DNA of 64,000 nucleotides, from NCBI RefSeq assembly GCF_003057745.1, contig NZ_QBJD02000016.1:50569-114568 (forward strand). The letters run 5' to 3'. A program made the position numbers and the translations under genes. Source of the DNA: Enterobacter sp. RIT418. GTDB taxonomy: Bacteria > Pseudomonadota > Gammaproteobacteria > Enterobacterales > Enterobacteriaceae. Shown piece by piece: positions 53,740 to 64,000 of this stretch (position 1 is the stretch's first letter; each line of letters begins with the position of its first letter). The notes beneath the pieces were generated by a model. It worked only from the letters and a program-made list of their open reading frames with translations, made no database searches and was not told the origin of the DNA.

Positions 53740-55608
53740 ATGAGCACTGATAATAAGCAATCATTACCCGCAATAACGCTTGCGGCGATCGGGGTTGTGT
53801 ACGGTGATATCGGCACCAGCCCGCTTTATACGCTTCGTGAATGTCTGTCCGGTCAGTTTGGTTTTGGCGTTGAACGTGATGCCGTCTTTGGCTTCCTGTC
53901 ACTCATCTTCTGGCTGCTGATCCTTGTCGTTTCCGTGAAATATCTTTCTTTCGTCATGCGCGCTGATAACGCGGGCGAAGGCGGTATCTTAACGCTGATG
54001 TCCCTTGCCGGGCGCAACACTACCCCCAAAATGACGTCGGTGCTGGTGATTATTGGCCTGATTGGCGGCAGCTTTTTCTACGGCGAGGTGGTCATTACGC
54101 CGGCGATTTCGGTCATGTCGGCGATTGAGGGGCTGGAGATTGTCGCACCGCAGCTTGATTCGTGGGTGGTCCCGCTTGCTATCATCGTTTTAACGCTGCT
54201 TTTCGCAATTCAAAAGCACGGCACGGGGCTGGTGGGCAAGCTGTTTGCGCCGATTATGCTGGCCTGGTTCCTTGTCCTTGCCGCACTCGGCCTGCGCAGC
54301 ATTATTGCCAATCCGGACGTACTGCATGCGCTGAACCCGATGTGGGCTATTCATTTCTTCCTTGAATACAAAGTGGTCTCCTTCGTGGCGCTGGGGGCCG
54401 TGGTGCTCTCTATCACCGGCGTGGAAGCTCTGTACGCGGATATGGGGCACTTTGGCAAACTGCCGATTCGCGTCGCGTGGTTCACCGTGGTGCTCCCGTC
54501 GCTGGTGCTGAACTACTTCGGCCAGGGCGCGCTGCTGCTTGAACATCCGGAAGCCATTAAGAACCCGTTCTTCCTGCTGGCACCTGACTGGGCGCTGATC
54601 CCCATGCTTGTTCTCGCAACCCTGGCAACGGTTATCGCGTCTCAGGCGGTCATCTCCGGCGTGTTCTCGCTGACCCGTCAGGCGGTGCGTCTGGGCTACC
54701 TGTCTCCGATGCGCATCATCCATACCTCGGAGATGGAGTCCGGCCAGATCTACATTCCTTTCATTAACTGGCTGCTTTATTTCGCCGTGGTGATCGTGAT
54801 TGTAAGCTTCGAACACTCCAGTAACCTGGCGGCCGCATACGGTATCGCCGTGACGGGAACGATGGTGCTGACGTCGATTCTCTCCACCACCGTTGCGTAC
54901 CGTAACTGGCACTGGAACAAGTTCCTCGTGGCGCTGATTCTGGTGGGCTTCCTGTGCATCGACGTGCCGCTGTTCTCGGCCAACCTCGACAAGATTGTCT
55001 CCGGCGGCTGGCTGCCGCTGACGCTTGGCCTGGTGATGTTTATCGTGATGACCACCTGGAAAAGCGAACGCTTCCGCCTGCTGCGCCGCATGCATGAGCA
55101 CGGTAACTCTCTGGAGGCCATGATTGCCTCGCTGGAGAAATCCCCGCCGGTGCGCGTACCGGGTACGGCGGTGTATATGTCTCGTGCGCTGAACGTGATC
55201 CCGTTTGCGCTGATGCATAACCTCAAGCACAACAAAGTGCTGCACGAGCGCGTGATCCTGCTGACGCTGCGTACCGAAGATGCGCCTTACGTTCATAACG
55301 TGCGCCGCGTGCAGATTGAGCAGCTCTCGCCGACCTTCTGGCGCGTGGTGGCGAGCTACGGCTGGCGCGAAACGCCTAACGTGGAGGAGGTCTTCCACCG
55401 CTGCGGTCTGGAAGGCTTAAGCTGCCGCATGATGGAGACCTCGTTCTTCATGTCGCACGAGTCGCTGATCATCGGCAAGCGTCCGTGGTATTTGCGCCTG
55501 CGCGGCAAGCTGTACCTTATCCTTCAGCGCAACGCCCTGCGCGCGCCTGACCAGTTTGAGATCCCGCCTAACCGCGTGATTGAGCTGGGGACGCAGGTCG
55601 AGATTTAA
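53740..55608 (+). CDS. kup: Low-affinity potassium uptake protein Kup
   Basis: 622 residues as in E. coli. Twelve predicted membrane helices fill residues about 12-450, with the conserved N-terminal [18 protein letters not shown], followed by a cytosolic C-terminal domain. It is a potassium-proton symporter of the KUP/HAK/KT family. It is transcribed alone, divergently from ravA. Confidence 0.98.
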   Translation: MSTDNKQSLPAITLAAIGVVYGDIGTSPLYTLRECLSGQFGFGVERDAVFGFLSLIFWLLILVVSVKYLSFVMRADNAGEGGILTLMSLAGRNTTPKMTSVLVIIGLIGGSFFYGEVVITPAISVMSAIEGLEIVAPQLDSWVVPLAIIVLTLLFAIQKHGTGLVGKLFAPIMLAWFLVLAALGLRSIIANPDVLHALNPMWAIHFFLEYKVVSFVALGAVVLSITGVEALYADMGHFGKLPIRVAWFTVVLPSLVLNYFGQGALLLEHPEAIKNPFFLLAPDWALIPMLVLATLATVIASQAVISGVFSLTRQAVRLGYLSPMRIIHTSEMESGQIYIPFINWLLYFAVVIVIVSFEHSSNLAAAYGIAVTGTMVLTSILSTTVAYRNWHWNKFLVALILVGFLCIDVPLFSANLDKIVSGGWLPLTLGLVMFIVMTTWKSERFRLLRRMHEHGNSLEAMIASLEKSPPVRVPGTAVYMSRALNVIPFALMHNLKHNKVLHERVILLTLRTEDAPYVHNVRRVQIEQLSPTFWRVVASYGWRETPNVEEVFHRCGLEGLSCRMMETSFFMSHESLIIGKRPWYLRLRGKLYLILQRNALRAPDQFEIPPNRVIELGTQVEI

Positions 55609-55628
55609 TGTCCTCTGTGGGCGGATGA

Positions 55629-55659
55629 CCTCGCCCCAACCCTCTCCCACGTGAGAGGG
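55629..55659. repeat. CCCTC-type palindromic repeat after kup
   Basis: CCTCGCCCCAACCCTCTCCC-ACGT-GAGAGGG: a single, slightly diverged copy between the kup stop and its terminator. Confidence 0.65.
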
Positions 55660-55670
55660 CGCAAACATAA

Positions 55671-55698
55671 AAAACGGTAACCTGACGGTTACCGTTTT
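55671..55698 (+). terminator. Terminator of kup
   Basis: A perfect 12-bp stem AAAACGGTAACC / GGTTACCGTTTT with a 4-base loop. The A and T tracts on both sides would also allow use from the other strand. Confidence 0.88.
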
Positions 55699-55724
55699 AC
55701 ATTTACCTCCGGCTCATTTCATTT

Positions 55725-55819
55725 AGCGAAACGTTTCGACGTCGATCACAATTCTGTTACGTGATGATGGTTTTCTGACCATGCCTCGGATTAAACTCAC
55801 CACAGCGAAACGTTTCGCT
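55725..55819 (+). promoter_or_regulatory. rbs operon control region with two RbsR operators
   Basis: A perfect LacI-type operator AGCGAAACGTTTCGCT is at 55804-55819, between the promoter and the rbsD start. A second copy of the core CGAAACGTTTCG lies at 55727-55738, with centres 79 bases apart. ATCACAATT between them is a CRP-like half-site (TGTGAT on the minus strand), though the full CRP match is weak. RbsR could bind both sites and loop the DNA. Confidence 0.8.
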
Positions 55820-55832
55820 AGTGGAGCATAAA

Positions 55833-56252
55833 ATGAAGAAAGGCACGGTACTCAACTCAGAGATCTCATCGGTTATTTCCCGCCTTGGGCATACCGATAC
55901 GCTGGTAGTTTGCGATGCAGGCCTGCCGGTTCCGCGCAGCACAACCCGTATTGATTTGGCGTTAACGCAGGGCGTGCCCTCGTTTATGCAGGTACTGGAC
56001 GTGGTGACCGCGGAGATGCAGGTTGAGACGGCTATTCTCGCGGCGGAAATCAAACAACATAATCCGCAGCTCCACGAAACGTTGCTTGGCCGCATCAAGC
56101 AACTGCAACAACACCAGGGAAACACCATTGAAATTCGTTACACCACGCACGAAGACTTCAAAAAACAAACCGCAGACAGTCAGGCGGTGATTCGCAGCGG
56201 GGAATGCTCCCCGTATGCGAACGTCATTCTCTGTGCTGGCGTCACCTTCTGA
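55833..56252 (+). CDS. rbsD: D-ribose pyranase RbsD
   Basis: 139 residues as in E. coli ([20 protein letters not shown], with the catalytic His in RLGHTD). It interconverts beta-pyranose and beta-furanose forms of ribose so that RbsK can use the sugar. The leader contains the RbsR operator and a GGAG box. The stop is 7 bases before rbsA. Confidence 0.97.
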   Translation: MKKGTVLNSEISSVISRLGHTDTLVVCDAGLPVPRSTTRIDLALTQGVPSFMQVLDVVTAEMQVETAILAAEIKQHNPQLHETLLGRIKQLQQHQGNTIEIRYTTHEDFKKQTADSQAVIRSGECSPYANVILCAGVTF

Positions 56253-56259
56253 GGCCATC

Positions 56260-57765
56260 ATGGACGCATTATTGCAGCTTAAAGGGATCGATAAGTCGTT
56301 CCCGGGCGTAAAAGCCCTCTCCGGCGCGGCGCTGAACGTTTACCCCGGGCGCGTCATGGCGCTGGTGGGCGAGAACGGCGCGGGCAAATCCACCATGATG
56401 AAAGTGTTGACCGGTATCTACCAGCGCGATGCCGGTTCGCTGTTGTGGCTGGGTAAAGAGACTACCTTCAACGGCCCGAAATCTTCGCAGGAAGCGGGCA
56501 TCGGCATTATCCACCAGGAGCTGAACCTCATTCCGCAGCTCACGATTGCTGAGAACATTTTCCTTGGCCGTGAATTTGTTAACCGGTTCGGCAAAATCGA
56601 CTGGAAAACGATGTACGCCGAGGCGGACAAGCTGCTGGCGAAGCTGAACCTGCGCTTTAAGAGCGACCGCCTGGTCGGCGATCTCTCCATCGGCGATCAG
56701 CAGATGGTGGAAATCGCGAAGGTGCTGAGCTTTGAGTCGAAGGTCATCATCATGGATGAACCGACCGACGCCCTGACCGATACCGAAACCGAATCCCTGT
56801 TCCGCGTCATTCGCGAGCTTAAATCGCAGGGGCGCGGGATTGTCTATATCTCTCACCGCATGAAAGAGATCTTCGAGATCTGCGATGACGTGACCGTATT
56901 CCGCGACGGCCAGTTCATCGCCGAACGCGAAGTGGCGACGCTCACCGAAGATTCGCTGATTGAAATGATGGTGGGGCGTAAGCTCGAGGATCAGTATCCA
57001 CATCTGGACAAGCAGCCTGGCGAGATCCGCCTGAAGGTAGATAACCTTTGCGGGCCGGGCGTGAACGACGTGTCCTTTACCCTGCGCCAGGGCGAGATCC
57101 TCGGCGTGGCGGGCCTGATGGGCGCGGGCCGTACCGAGCTAATGAAGGTGCTATACGGCGCGCTGCCGCGCACCAGCGGATACGTTACGCTCGACGGCCG
57201 CGAGGTGGTGACGCGTTCGCCGCAGGATGGCCTGGCGAACGGCATCGTCTATATCTCCGAGGACCGCAAGCGCGACGGTCTGGTGCTCGGCATGTCCGTG
57301 AAAGAGAACATGTCGCTTACGGCGCTGCGCTATTTCAGCCGCAGCGGCGGTAGCCTGAAGCACAAAGACGAGCAGCAGGCGGTCAGTGATTTTATCCGCC
57401 TCTTTAACGTGAAAACGCCTTCCATGGAACAGGCGATCGGCCTGCTGTCCGGCGGCAACCAGCAGAAAGTGGCGATTGCGCGCGGGCTGATGACGCGCCC
57501 GAAGGTGCTCATCCTCGACGAGCCAACCCGCGGCGTGGACGTGGGCGCGAAGAAAGAAATCTACCAGCTCATTAACCAGTTCAAGGCCGACGGCCTGAGC
57601 ATCATTCTGGTCTCTTCCGAGATGCCAGAAGTATTAGGCATGAGCGATCGCATTATCGTTATGCATGAAGGGCATCTCGGCGGTGAATTTACTCGCGAGC
57701 AGGCCACCCAGGAAGTTCTGATGGCTGCCGCTGTGGGCAAGCTTAATCGCGTGAATCAGGAGTAA
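56260..57765 (+). CDS. rbsA: Ribose ABC transporter ATPase RbsA
   Basis: 501 residues from ATG 56260, as in E. coli. Two ABC cassettes are fused. The first has Walker [13 protein letters not shown] and signature [12 protein letters not shown]. The second has the degenerate P-loop [12 protein letters not shown] and an intact [15 protein letters not shown] and Walker [12 protein letters not shown]. It drives ribose import through RbsC. Confidence 0.97.
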   Translation: MDALLQLKGIDKSFPGVKALSGAALNVYPGRVMALVGENGAGKSTMMKVLTGIYQRDAGSLLWLGKETTFNGPKSSQEAGIGIIHQELNLIPQLTIAENIFLGREFVNRFGKIDWKTMYAEADKLLAKLNLRFKSDRLVGDLSIGDQQMVEIAKVLSFESKVIIMDEPTDALTDTETESLFRVIRELKSQGRGIVYISHRMKEIFEICDDVTVFRDGQFIAEREVATLTEDSLIEMMVGRKLEDQYPHLDKQPGEIRLKVDNLCGPGVNDVSFTLRQGEILGVAGLMGAGRTELMKVLYGALPRTSGYVTLDGREVVTRSPQDGLANGIVYISEDRKRDGLVLGMSVKENMSLTALRYFSRSGGSLKHKDEQQAVSDFIRLFNVKTPSMEQAIGLLSGGNQQKVAIARGLMTRPKVLILDEPTRGVDVGAKKEIYQLINQFKADGLSIILVSSEMPEVLGMSDRIIVMHEGHLGGEFTREQATQEVLMAAAVGKLNRVNQE

Positions 57766-57769
57766 GAAG

Positions 57770-58735
57770 ATGACTACCCAGGCTGTTGCTGGTCGCCGTT
57801 ATTTCACCAAAGCATGGCTGATGGAACAAAAATCGCTGATCGCCCTGCTGGTGCTGATCGCGATTGTATCGACCATGAGTCCGAACTTTTTTACCGTTAA
57901 TAACCTGTTCAACATTCTTCAGCAGACTTCCGTAAACGCCATCATGGCGGTGGGGATGACGCTGGTGATTTTGACCTCGGGTATCGATCTGTCCGTCGGT
58001 TCCCTGCTGGCGCTTACCGGTGCGATTGCAGCATCAATTGTCGGGATTGAAGTTAACGCGCTGGTGGCGGTTGCCGCGGCGCTGGCCGCCGGCGCGGCTA
58101 TCGGTGCCGTTACCGGCGTGATTGTCGCAAAAGGCCGCGTGCAGGCGTTTATCGCAACGCTGGTGATGATGCTGCTCCTGCGCGGTGTAACCATGGTTTA
58201 CACCAACGGCAGTCCGGTGAACACCGGCTTTACGGATAACGCAGATCTGTTCGGCTGGTTCGGTATTGGCCGTCCTTTAGGTGTCCCAACGCCGGTGTGG
58301 ATCATGGGTATCGTTTTCCTGGCGGCATGGTACATGCTGCACCACACCCGTCTGGGACGGTATATCTACGCGCTGGGCGGTAACGAAGCGGCAACGCGCC
58401 TCTCCGGCATTAGCGTTAATAAAGTCAAGATCATCGTCTACTCCCTGTGCGGCCTTCTGGCCTCGCTGGCGGGCATCATCGAAGTGGCACGCCTCTCCTC
58501 CGCGCAGCCGACGGCGGGGACGGGCTATGAGCTGGATGCCATCGCGGCAGTTGTTCTGGGCGGTACGAGCCTGGCGGGCGGAAAAGGTCGCATTGTTGGG
58601 ACGTTGATCGGCGCATTGATCCTTGGTTTCCTGAATAATGGTTTGAATTTATTAGGTGTTTCCTCCTATTACCAGATGATCGTTAAGGCAGTGGTGATTT
58701 TGCTGGCGGTACTGGTAGACAACAAAAAACAGTAA
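57770..58735 (+). CDS. rbsC: Ribose ABC transporter permease RbsC
   Basis: 321 residues as in E. coli, with about ten predicted membrane helices and the conserved LTSGIDLSVGSLLALTG segment. It forms the dimeric channel for ribose. It starts 4 bases after rbsA. Confidence 0.97.
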   Translation: MTTQAVAGRRYFTKAWLMEQKSLIALLVLIAIVSTMSPNFFTVNNLFNILQQTSVNAIMAVGMTLVILTSGIDLSVGSLLALTGAIAASIVGIEVNALVAVAAALAAGAAIGAVTGVIVAKGRVQAFIATLVMMLLLRGVTMVYTNGSPVNTGFTDNADLFGWFGIGRPLGVPTPVWIMGIVFLAAWYMLHHTRLGRYIYALGGNEAATRLSGISVNKVKIIVYSLCGLLASLAGIIEVARLSSAQPTAGTGYELDAIAAVVLGGTSLAGGKGRIVGTLIGALILGFLNNGLNLLGVSSYYQMIVKAVVILLAVLVDNKKQ

Positions 58736-58762
58736 CTGACGACACTACAGGACATCTTAGAT

Positions 58763-59653
58763 ATGAACATGAAAAAACTGGCTACCCTGGTTTCTGCAGT
58801 CGCGCTGAGCGCAACCGTAAGTGCTAACGCCATGGCGAAAGATACCATCGCGCTGGTTGTCTCCACGCTGAACAACCCGTTCTTCGTCTCCCTGAAGGAC
58901 GGTGCGCAGAAAGAAGCAGACAAGCTGGGCTACAACCTGGTGGTGCTGGATTCACAGAATAACCCGGCTAAAGAGCTGGCAAACGTTCAGGACCTGACCG
59001 TTCGCGGCACTAAAATCCTGCTGATCAACCCAACCGATTCTGACGCCGTAGGCAACGCCGTTAAGATGGCAAACCAGGCGAAGATCCCGGTGATCACGCT
59101 GGACCGTCAGGCGTCTAAAGGTGAAGTCGTTAGCCACATCGCGTCTGATAACGTGCTGGGCGGTAAAATTGCCGGTGATTACATTGCCAAGAAAGCCGGT
59201 GAAGGCGCGAAAGTGATTGAACTGCAGGGCATTGCGGGAACGTCCGCCGCCCGTGAACGCGGTGAAGGCTTCCAGCAGGCGGTTGCTGCGCACAAATTTA
59301 ACGTGCTGGCGAGCCAGCCCGCTGACTTTGACCGCACTAAGGGTCTGAACGTTATGCAGAACCTGCTCACCGCGCATCCTGACGTGCAGGCCGTGTTCGC
59401 TCAGAACGATGAAATGGCGCTGGGCGCGCTGCGTGCTCTGCAGACCGCAGGTAAATCAGATGTGATGGTTGTCGGATTTGACGGCACGCCGGATGGTGAA
59501 AAAGCGGTAAATGATGGCAAACTGGCTGCGACCATCGCTCAGCTGCCTGAGCAGATCGGCGCCACCGGCGTTGAGACTGCCGACAAAGTGCTGAAGGGCG
59601 AAAAAGTTCAGGCGAAATACCCTGTTGACCTGAAGCTGGTCATCAAGCAGTAA
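58763..59653 (+). CDS. rbsB: Periplasmic ribose-binding protein RbsB
   Basis: 296 residues. A Sec signal peptide (about 1-25, cleavage after ANAMA) precedes the mature start [16 protein letters not shown], which is the typical ribose-binding protein N-terminus. It delivers ribose to RbsAC and is a chemotaxis ligand for Trg in E. coli. Confidence 0.97.
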   Translation: MNMKKLATLVSAVALSATVSANAMAKDTIALVVSTLNNPFFVSLKDGAQKEADKLGYNLVVLDSQNNPAKELANVQDLTVRGTKILLINPTDSDAVGNAVKMANQAKIPVITLDRQASKGEVVSHIASDNVLGGKIAGDYIAKKAGEGAKVIELQGIAGTSAARERGEGFQQAVAAHKFNVLASQPADFDRTKGLNVMQNLLTAHPDVQAVFAQNDEMALGALRALQTAGKSDVMVVGFDGTPDGEKAVNDGKLAATIAQLPEQIGATGVETADKVLKGEKVQAKYPVDLKLVIKQ

Positions 59654-59715
59654 CAGGCGATTCAGGCAGTCGCTGGCTGCCTGAGGGACATCCAATAAAA
59701 GAAAAGTGTGGCATA

Positions 59716-59739
59716 CGCCACCGGGTAACACCGGTGGCG
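59716..59739 (+). other. GC-rich hairpin between rbsB and rbsK
   Basis: Perfect 9-bp stem CGCCACCGG / CCGGTGGCG with a 6-base loop, without a T tract. In E. coli a small RNA (RbsZ) arises from the rbsB 3' region; an equivalent here is possible but unproven. It would protect the rbsB message and reduce rbsK expression. Confidence 0.5.
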
Positions 59740-59762
59740 CTCTCAGATGGACACCCCCAATC

Positions 59763-60692
59763 ATGAAAACCGCAGGCAAGCTTGTCGTCCTTGGCAGTAT
59801 CAATGCCGATCACATTCTTAACCTTGAGTCTTTCCCGACGCCGGGCGAAACCGTCACCGGCAATCAGTACCAGGTGGCGTTCGGTGGCAAAGGCGCTAAT
59901 CAGGCGGTTGCCGCCGGGCGCAGTGGAGCGGATATTGCCTTTATCGCCTGTACGGGCGATGACGATACCGGCGAGCGCGTGCGTAAGCAGCTGGCCAGCG
60001 ACAATATTGATATTTCGCCCGTTAGCGTAGTGAAGGGGGAATCAACCGGCGTGGCGCTGATTTTCGTCAACGCAGAAGGTGAGAATGTTATCGGTATTCA
60101 TGCGGGCGCTAACGCGGCGCTGACGACTGAGCGCGTCGACGCGCAGCGTGAAATCATTGCCAGCGCAAAAGCGCTGCTGATGCAGCTGGAATCGCCGGTA
60201 GAAAGCGTACTGGCTGCGGCCAAAATTGCGCATGAAAATCATACGTCTGTGGTACTTAACCCTGCTCCTGCACGTGTATTATCAGACGAGCTGCTGGCGC
60301 TGGTGGACATTATCACCCCGAACGAAACCGAAGCGGAAAAGCTGACCGGCGTTCGCGTGGAAAATGATGATGACGCCGCGCGTGCCGCTCGCGCGCTGCA
60401 CGATAAAGGCATCGGTACGGTGATTATTACCCTTGGCAGCCGCGGCGTGTGGGCCAGCATCAACGGTGAAGGCCGTCGTGTGCCTGGGTTTAAGGTCAAG
60501 GCGATCGATACCATCGCGGCGGGAGATACCTTTAACGGTGCGCTGGTGACGGCGCTGCTGGAAGGCGAAGTCCTGGACGTTGCGATTCGATTTGCGCATG
60601 CGGCAGCGGCTATCGCGGTGACGCGCAAAGGCGCTCAGCCTTCCGTGCCGTGGCGTAAAGAGATTGATGAATTTTTAAATCAGCAGGGGTAA
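59763..60692 (+). CDS. rbsK: Ribokinase RbsK
   Basis: 309 residues from ATG 59763, as in E. coli; 19 further codons are open upstream but cross the hairpin. It is a PfkB-family sugar kinase with VLGSINADHI at the start, the GGKGANQAVAAGR motif near residue 42 and the catalytic DTIAAGDTFNGAL near 247. It makes ribose 5-phosphate. Confidence 0.96.
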   Translation: MKTAGKLVVLGSINADHILNLESFPTPGETVTGNQYQVAFGGKGANQAVAAGRSGADIAFIACTGDDDTGERVRKQLASDNIDISPVSVVKGESTGVALIFVNAEGENVIGIHAGANAALTTERVDAQREIIASAKALLMQLESPVESVLAAAKIAHENHTSVVLNPAPARVLSDELLALVDIITPNETEAEKLTGVRVENDDDAARAARALHDKGIGTVIITLGSRGVWASINGEGRRVPGFKVKAIDTIAAGDTFNGALVTALLEGEVLDVAIRFAHAAAAIAVTRKGAQPSVPWRKEIDEFLNQQG

Positions 60693-60695
60693 CGC

Positions 60696-61688
60696 TTGGC
60701 CACAATGAAAGATGTCGCCCGCATGGCGGGCGTTTCTACGTCTACGGTCTCCCACGTCATCAATAACGATCGCTTTGTTAGCGAGGCGATTAGGGAAAAA
60801 GTCGACGCGGCTATCAAAACTCTCAACTATGCGCCGTCGGCGCTGGCGCGCAGCCTCAAGCTCAACCAGACGCGCACCATCGGCATGCTGATCACCGCCA
60901 GTACCAATCCGTTTTATTCAGAACTTGTGCGCGGCGTAGAACGCAGCTGTTTTGAGCGCGGCTACAGCCTGGTGCTGTGCAATACCGAAGGCGACGAGCA
61001 GCGCATGAACCGCAACCTCGAAACGCTGATGCAAAAGCGCGTCGACGGGCTGCTGCTGCTATGTACCGAAACGCATCAGCCGTCGAAAGACATTATCCAG
61101 CGCTACCCTTCAATTCCTACCGTGATGATGGACTGGGCGCCGTTCGACGGCACCAGCGACCTGATTCAGGATAACTCGCTGCTGGGAGGCGATATGGCAA
61201 CCCAGTACCTGATCGACAAAGGCCATACCCGCATCGCCTGTATTACCGGCCCGCTGGATAAAACGCCCGCGCGCTTGCGCCTGGAGGGATATCTTCGCGC
61301 CATGGTACGCGCCGGGCTGACGATTCCCGATGGGTATCGCGTCAACGCTGATTTTGAATTTAACGGTGGCTTTGAGGCAATGCAGAAACTAATAGCCCAG
61401 GAACAGCGCCCGCAGGCGGTGTTTATTGGTAATGATGCGATGGCGTTTGGTGCCTATCAGGCGCTGTACCAGGCGGGTTTACGCGTTCCGGACGATATGG
61501 CGGTTATTGGCTACGATGACATTGAGCTGGCGCGCTACATGACGCCGCCGCTCACGACCATTCATCAGCCTAAAGATGAACTTGGGGAACTGGCCATCGA
61601 CGTGTTGATCCACCGTATGGCCCAGCCCTCGCTGCAGCAGCAGCGTCTGCAGCTTACTCCTGTTCTGATTGAACGGGGTTCTGCTTAG
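60696..61688 (+). CDS. rbsR: Ribose operon repressor RbsR
   Basis: 330 residues from a TTG start, as in E. coli ([20 protein letters not shown]). The LacI-type helix-turn-helix and hinge (1-60) are followed by a periplasmic-binding-protein-like ribose domain. It binds the two operators before rbsD and is released by ribose. It starts 3 bases after rbsK. Its end overlaps the convergent hsrA by 35 bases. Confidence 0.96.
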   Translation: MATMKDVARMAGVSTSTVSHVINNDRFVSEAIREKVDAAIKTLNYAPSALARSLKLNQTRTIGMLITASTNPFYSELVRGVERSCFERGYSLVLCNTEGDEQRMNRNLETLMQKRVDGLLLLCTETHQPSKDIIQRYPSIPTVMMDWAPFDGTSDLIQDNSLLGGDMATQYLIDKGHTRIACITGPLDKTPARLRLEGYLRAMVRAGLTIPDGYRVNADFEFNGGFEAMQKLIAQEQRPQAVFIGNDAMAFGAYQALYQAGLRVPDDMAVIGYDDIELARYMTPPLTTIHQPKDELGELAIDVLIHRMAQPSLQQQRLQLTPVLIERGSA

Positions 61689-63087
61689 CCTTCGCTTTAT
61701 GACGCTCTTTAATCAGATTTCTGCCGTCCTTCGGCTTTAAGAGCATGAAGACAAATGCCGAGACAACGGTCAGTGCACCCATCGAAATAAAGGTGTAGTG
61801 GAACTGCTCGACGGTATTTGCGCTGTCGAAACCTTCGTAAAAGCGCAGCACCGCCGCGCTCACGGCAACCCCCAGACTTATCGACAGCTGCTGCGTGACG
61901 GCCAGCACGCTGTTGCCGCTGCTGGCGTTATCATCGGTCAGGTCCGCCAGGGTGATGGTGTTCATGGCCGTGAATTGCGTCGACATAGCCATCCCCAGCA
62001 CAAACAGCGGCAGGATCAGCATCCAGATCGGCAGCGCGGCGGATTGCAGCGAGAATTGCGCGATCATCAAACCGATAAACACGGTCACGCCAACCAGCGT
62101 CTTACGATAGCCAAACCAGCGCAGCACCTGGGTGACGGTTGATTTCGCCAGAATTGAGCCCATCGCGGTGGGCGCCATCATGCATCCCGCAATCAGTGCC
62201 GGGTAGCCAAAACCCACCTGCAGCATCAGCGGCATCAGGAACGGCACGCACCCTGTACCCAGGCGTGAGGCTATATTTCCGGCCACGCCAACCGAGAAGG
62301 TGCGGGTATTAAAGAGTGACAAAGAGATAAGCGGCGTTGGATGACGACGGGCGTGACGTATATAAAGAAGGAACAGCAGGATGCCGCTGAGAATGATCGC
62401 TAGCGCTATCCACGTTGCGACGATCTTCTCTCCAAACAGCTCCATCCCGCTGGAGAAGAGCACCAGGCTCAGACCAAACAGGAAAAAACCGCCCATATCG
62501 AAGCTGCGTCTTGGGGTAGTGAAGTTCGGCATATACTTACGCGCATACAGTAACCCTGCTACGCCAATCGGGATGTTTATCAGGAATATCCAGTGCCAGC
62601 TTGCCCATGTGACGAATACTCCGCCGAGTACCGGGCCCAGTATTGGCCCCACTAGTCCTGGCATGGTCACGAAGTTGAGAACCGGCAGCAGTTCGCTGCG
62701 CGGGTAGGCTCTCAACAATGCCAGCCTCGCTACGGGCATCATCATCGCGCCGCCGATGCCCTGCAATATGCGAAATATAACCAGCTCGGTAAGGGACGTT
62801 GACAGCGCGCAGGCCAGCGAACCGAGCGTGAACAGCGTGACCGCCAGCATAAAGACTCTACGGGTGCCGAAGCGGTCGGCCAGCCATCCGCTTACGGGGA
62901 TTAACATCGCGACCGTCAGCGTATAGCTAATGATGGCTGACTGCATCGCCAGCGGGGAACGACCGAGGCTTTGGGCTATTGCGGGTAAGGCTGTGTTAAG
63001 AATAGTGGCATCCAGTGCCTGCATAAAAAACGCCATGGCTGCTATCCACGGCAATCCGGCCATGCTGCGCGCTTTTTTCTCTGTCAT
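61654..63087 (-). CDS. hsrA: MFS transporter HsrA, DHA2 family
   Basis: 477 residues (E. coli HsrA 475) with 14 predicted helices and motif A in [14 protein letters not shown]. It is a putative multidrug-type proton antiporter; high copy in E. coli alters homocysteine-linked sigma-S effects, but the substrate is unknown. Its ATG overlaps the TGA of yieP by 4 bases. Confidence 0.92.
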   Translation of the reverse strand: MTEKKARSMAGLPWIAAMAFFMQALDATILNTALPAIAQSLGRSPLAMQSAIISYTLTVAMLIPVSGWLADRFGTRRVFMLAVTLFTLGSLACALSTSLTELVIFRILQGIGGAMMMPVARLALLRAYPRSELLPVLNFVTMPGLVGPILGPVLGGVFVTWASWHWIFLINIPIGVAGLLYARKYMPNFTTPRRSFDMGGFFLFGLSLVLFSSGMELFGEKIVATWIALAIILSGILLFLLYIRHARRHPTPLISLSLFNTRTFSVGVAGNIASRLGTGCVPFLMPLMLQVGFGYPALIAGCMMAPTAMGSILAKSTVTQVLRWFGYRKTLVGVTVFIGLMIAQFSLQSAALPIWMLILPLFVLGMAMSTQFTAMNTITLADLTDDNASSGNSVLAVTQQLSISLGVAVSAAVLRFYEGFDSANTVEQFHYTFISMGALTVVSAFVFMLLKPKDGRNLIKERHKAKAKQNPVQSEQE

Positions 63088-63791
63088 TTATATACCTGCT
63101 GGTGGTTTGGTGCGGCCAGTAGTGCCTGACACGCGATCAGCGCCCGCTGACCGTCGCTTTCCTGGATAGCATCGACGATGGCCTGATGCAGATCCAGCTT
63201 CACCACCTCATCGTGCGTAATGGAGGTGAAGTAGGTGTGGTAGACCGAATGGAACAATGACGCAAAAGAGGTCAGGAACGGATTTGCACTCATCATATAT
63301 ATATGTTCATGCCAGGCCATATCCACTTCAATCCAGCGTTCGCGGTTGAACTGTTTTTTTAGGCACACCATCTCTTCCATTAAGGTATTTAGCTGGGCTT
63401 TTTGCTCCGCTGTGCCAAGCGTAGCGGCGAGCAGGCAAGCCTGTGGTTCGAGGCTGCTGCGCATGACCAGGAAGTGATTCACAACCTGATGGAAGTTATC
63501 TTCGGTCATCCACCATGAGAGCAGCTCCTGATCGAGGAAGTTCCAGTTGCTCTGAGGCATTACGCGCGTTCCGATCCGCGGACGCGGCAGCACCATTCCT
63601 TTTGCCGTTAACGTTTTCACTGCTTCACGAACGGCTGTACGGCTTACCCCAAATTGCTCACCCAGCTCCATCTCACCCGGCAGGATACTTCCCGGGAGAT
63701 ATTTACCCGCTAAGATCAGCTGAGCCAGCTTCTCCGCCAGCACATAGGACAGGTTTTTTTGTGCGGCCAGCTGTTGTGCACTTAAGGGCAT
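63084..63791 (-). CDS. yieP: GntR/FadR-family regulator YieP
   Basis: 235 residues (E. coli 230). The N-terminal winged helix-turn-helix (about 15-80; [21 protein letters not shown]) is followed by an all-helical FCD ligand domain with candidate metal-binding His residues (AWHEH and LFHSVYH). It is the first gene of the yieP-hsrA unit and probably controls it; E. coli YieP has been proposed to regulate hsrA-linked processes, but the ligand is unknown. Confidence 0.92.
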   Translation of the reverse strand: MPLSAQQLAAQKNLSYVLAEKLAQLILAGKYLPGSILPGEMELGEQFGVSRTAVREAVKTLTAKGMVLPRPRIGTRVMPQSNWNFLDQELLSWWMTEDNFHQVVNHFLVMRSSLEPQACLLAATLGTAEQKAQLNTLMEEMVCLKKQFNRERWIEVDMAWHEHIYMMSANPFLTSFASLFHSVYHTYFTSITHDEVVKLDLHQAIVDAIQESDGQRALIACQALLAAPNHQQVYK

Positions 63792-63909
63792 CTTTCTTCT
63801 TCCTTAATTATTCATGCGGATAAGTATGCCATCTGAAGCGTGTTTATGGTTGCAGAGACATCAAATAGAACAATTTGTGGCTGGATTTCACTGCTGCTGG
63901 TGAAAAAAA

Positions 63910-64000
63910 ACACGGTCAGAATTTTTTTTTGAATTTACACTTGTCACTTCAGAATAACTCCCTATAATGCGCCTCCACTGACACGGAACAACGGCTTACA
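63910..64000 (+). promoter_or_regulatory. Ribosomal RNA operon P1 promoter
   Basis: An AT-rich UP element (AGAATTTTTTTTTGAATTTA, about 63918-63937) is followed by TTGTCA (63941-63946), a 16-base spacer and TATAAT (63963-63968). The GC-rich discriminator GCGCCTCC is typical of stringently controlled rrn P1 promoters. The short spacer and position after yieP match rrnC of E. coli. The 16S gene lies beyond the window. Confidence 0.93.

Noticed and set aside
54190..55398. Open frame of about 400 codons antisense to kup
   Set aside because: Mirror of a real membrane-protein gene: the translation is very polar and His/Arg-rich with no family match.

Overview
The window is a 64 kb stretch of an Enterobacteriaceae chromosome around the replication origin. 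Protein lengths and gene order match Escherichia coli K-12 almost gene for gene, but the sequence is more GC-rich in third codon positions. It also lacks tnaCAB after mnmE, yidB and the dgo genes by yidA, and the cbr/bgl genes between yieH and phoU, and it carries an aglAB-type phospho-alpha-glucoside locus. This fits Enterobacter, Lelliottia, Leclercia or Klebsiella better than Escherichia. The exact species cannot be fixed by eye.

Layout. 1-7.2 kb: 3' end of dsdA, the small membrane genes yidG/yidH, the aglB-aglA operon with its divergent GntR regulator yidP, and the transporter yidE. 7.3-11.1 kb: heat-shock pair ibpA-ibpB with a sigma-32 promoter and RNA thermometers, lipoprotein yidQ, yidR and the phosphatase yidA. 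11.2-17.5 kb: the dnaA-dnaN-recF-gyrB cluster on the minus strand. 17.5-22 kb: rpmH-rnpA-yidD-yidC-mnmE on the plus strand, divergent from dnaA. 22-23.4 kb: a small AT-rich accessory patch (a GNAT protein and a membrane protein of unknown function) where E. coli has tna. 23.4-29.3 kb: mdtL-yidZ, yieE, yieF, adeP, yieH. 29.4-34.2 kb: the phosphate operon pstSCAB-phoU with Pho boxes. 34.2-37.8 kb: glmU-glmS. 37.9-45 kb: the atpIBEFHAGDC operon. 45.4-48.1 kb: rsmG and mnmG. 48.14-48.42 kb: oriC, with three AT-rich 13-mers, DnaA boxes and ten GATC sites. 48.4-53.5 kb: mioC, asnC/asnA, ravA-viaA. 53.7-61.7 kb: kup and the ribose operon rbsDACBK-R with twin RbsR operators. 61.6-63.8 kb: hsrA-yieP. 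The last 70 bases hold a ribosomal RNA P1 promoter; the 16S gene itself lies beyond the end.

This is mostly conserved core: replication initiation, translation and membrane insertion, ATP synthesis, phosphate and cell-wall precursor supply. dnaA lies about 31 kb from oriC. Left of oriC, the largest operons (atp, pst, glm, dnaA-gyrB) are on the minus strand and so co-directional with replication.

The unusual material is between genes: REP and BIME elements, two ERIC elements, eight copies of a GC-rich CCCTCACCC/GGGAGAGGG repeat, a separate palindromic element that splits dnaN from recF, a hairpin that covers the yidR ribosome-binding site, and a 22-base palindrome next to the pstS Pho boxes. 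I saw no insertion sequence, prophage, CRISPR array or tRNA gene, and no convincing new multi-gene system.
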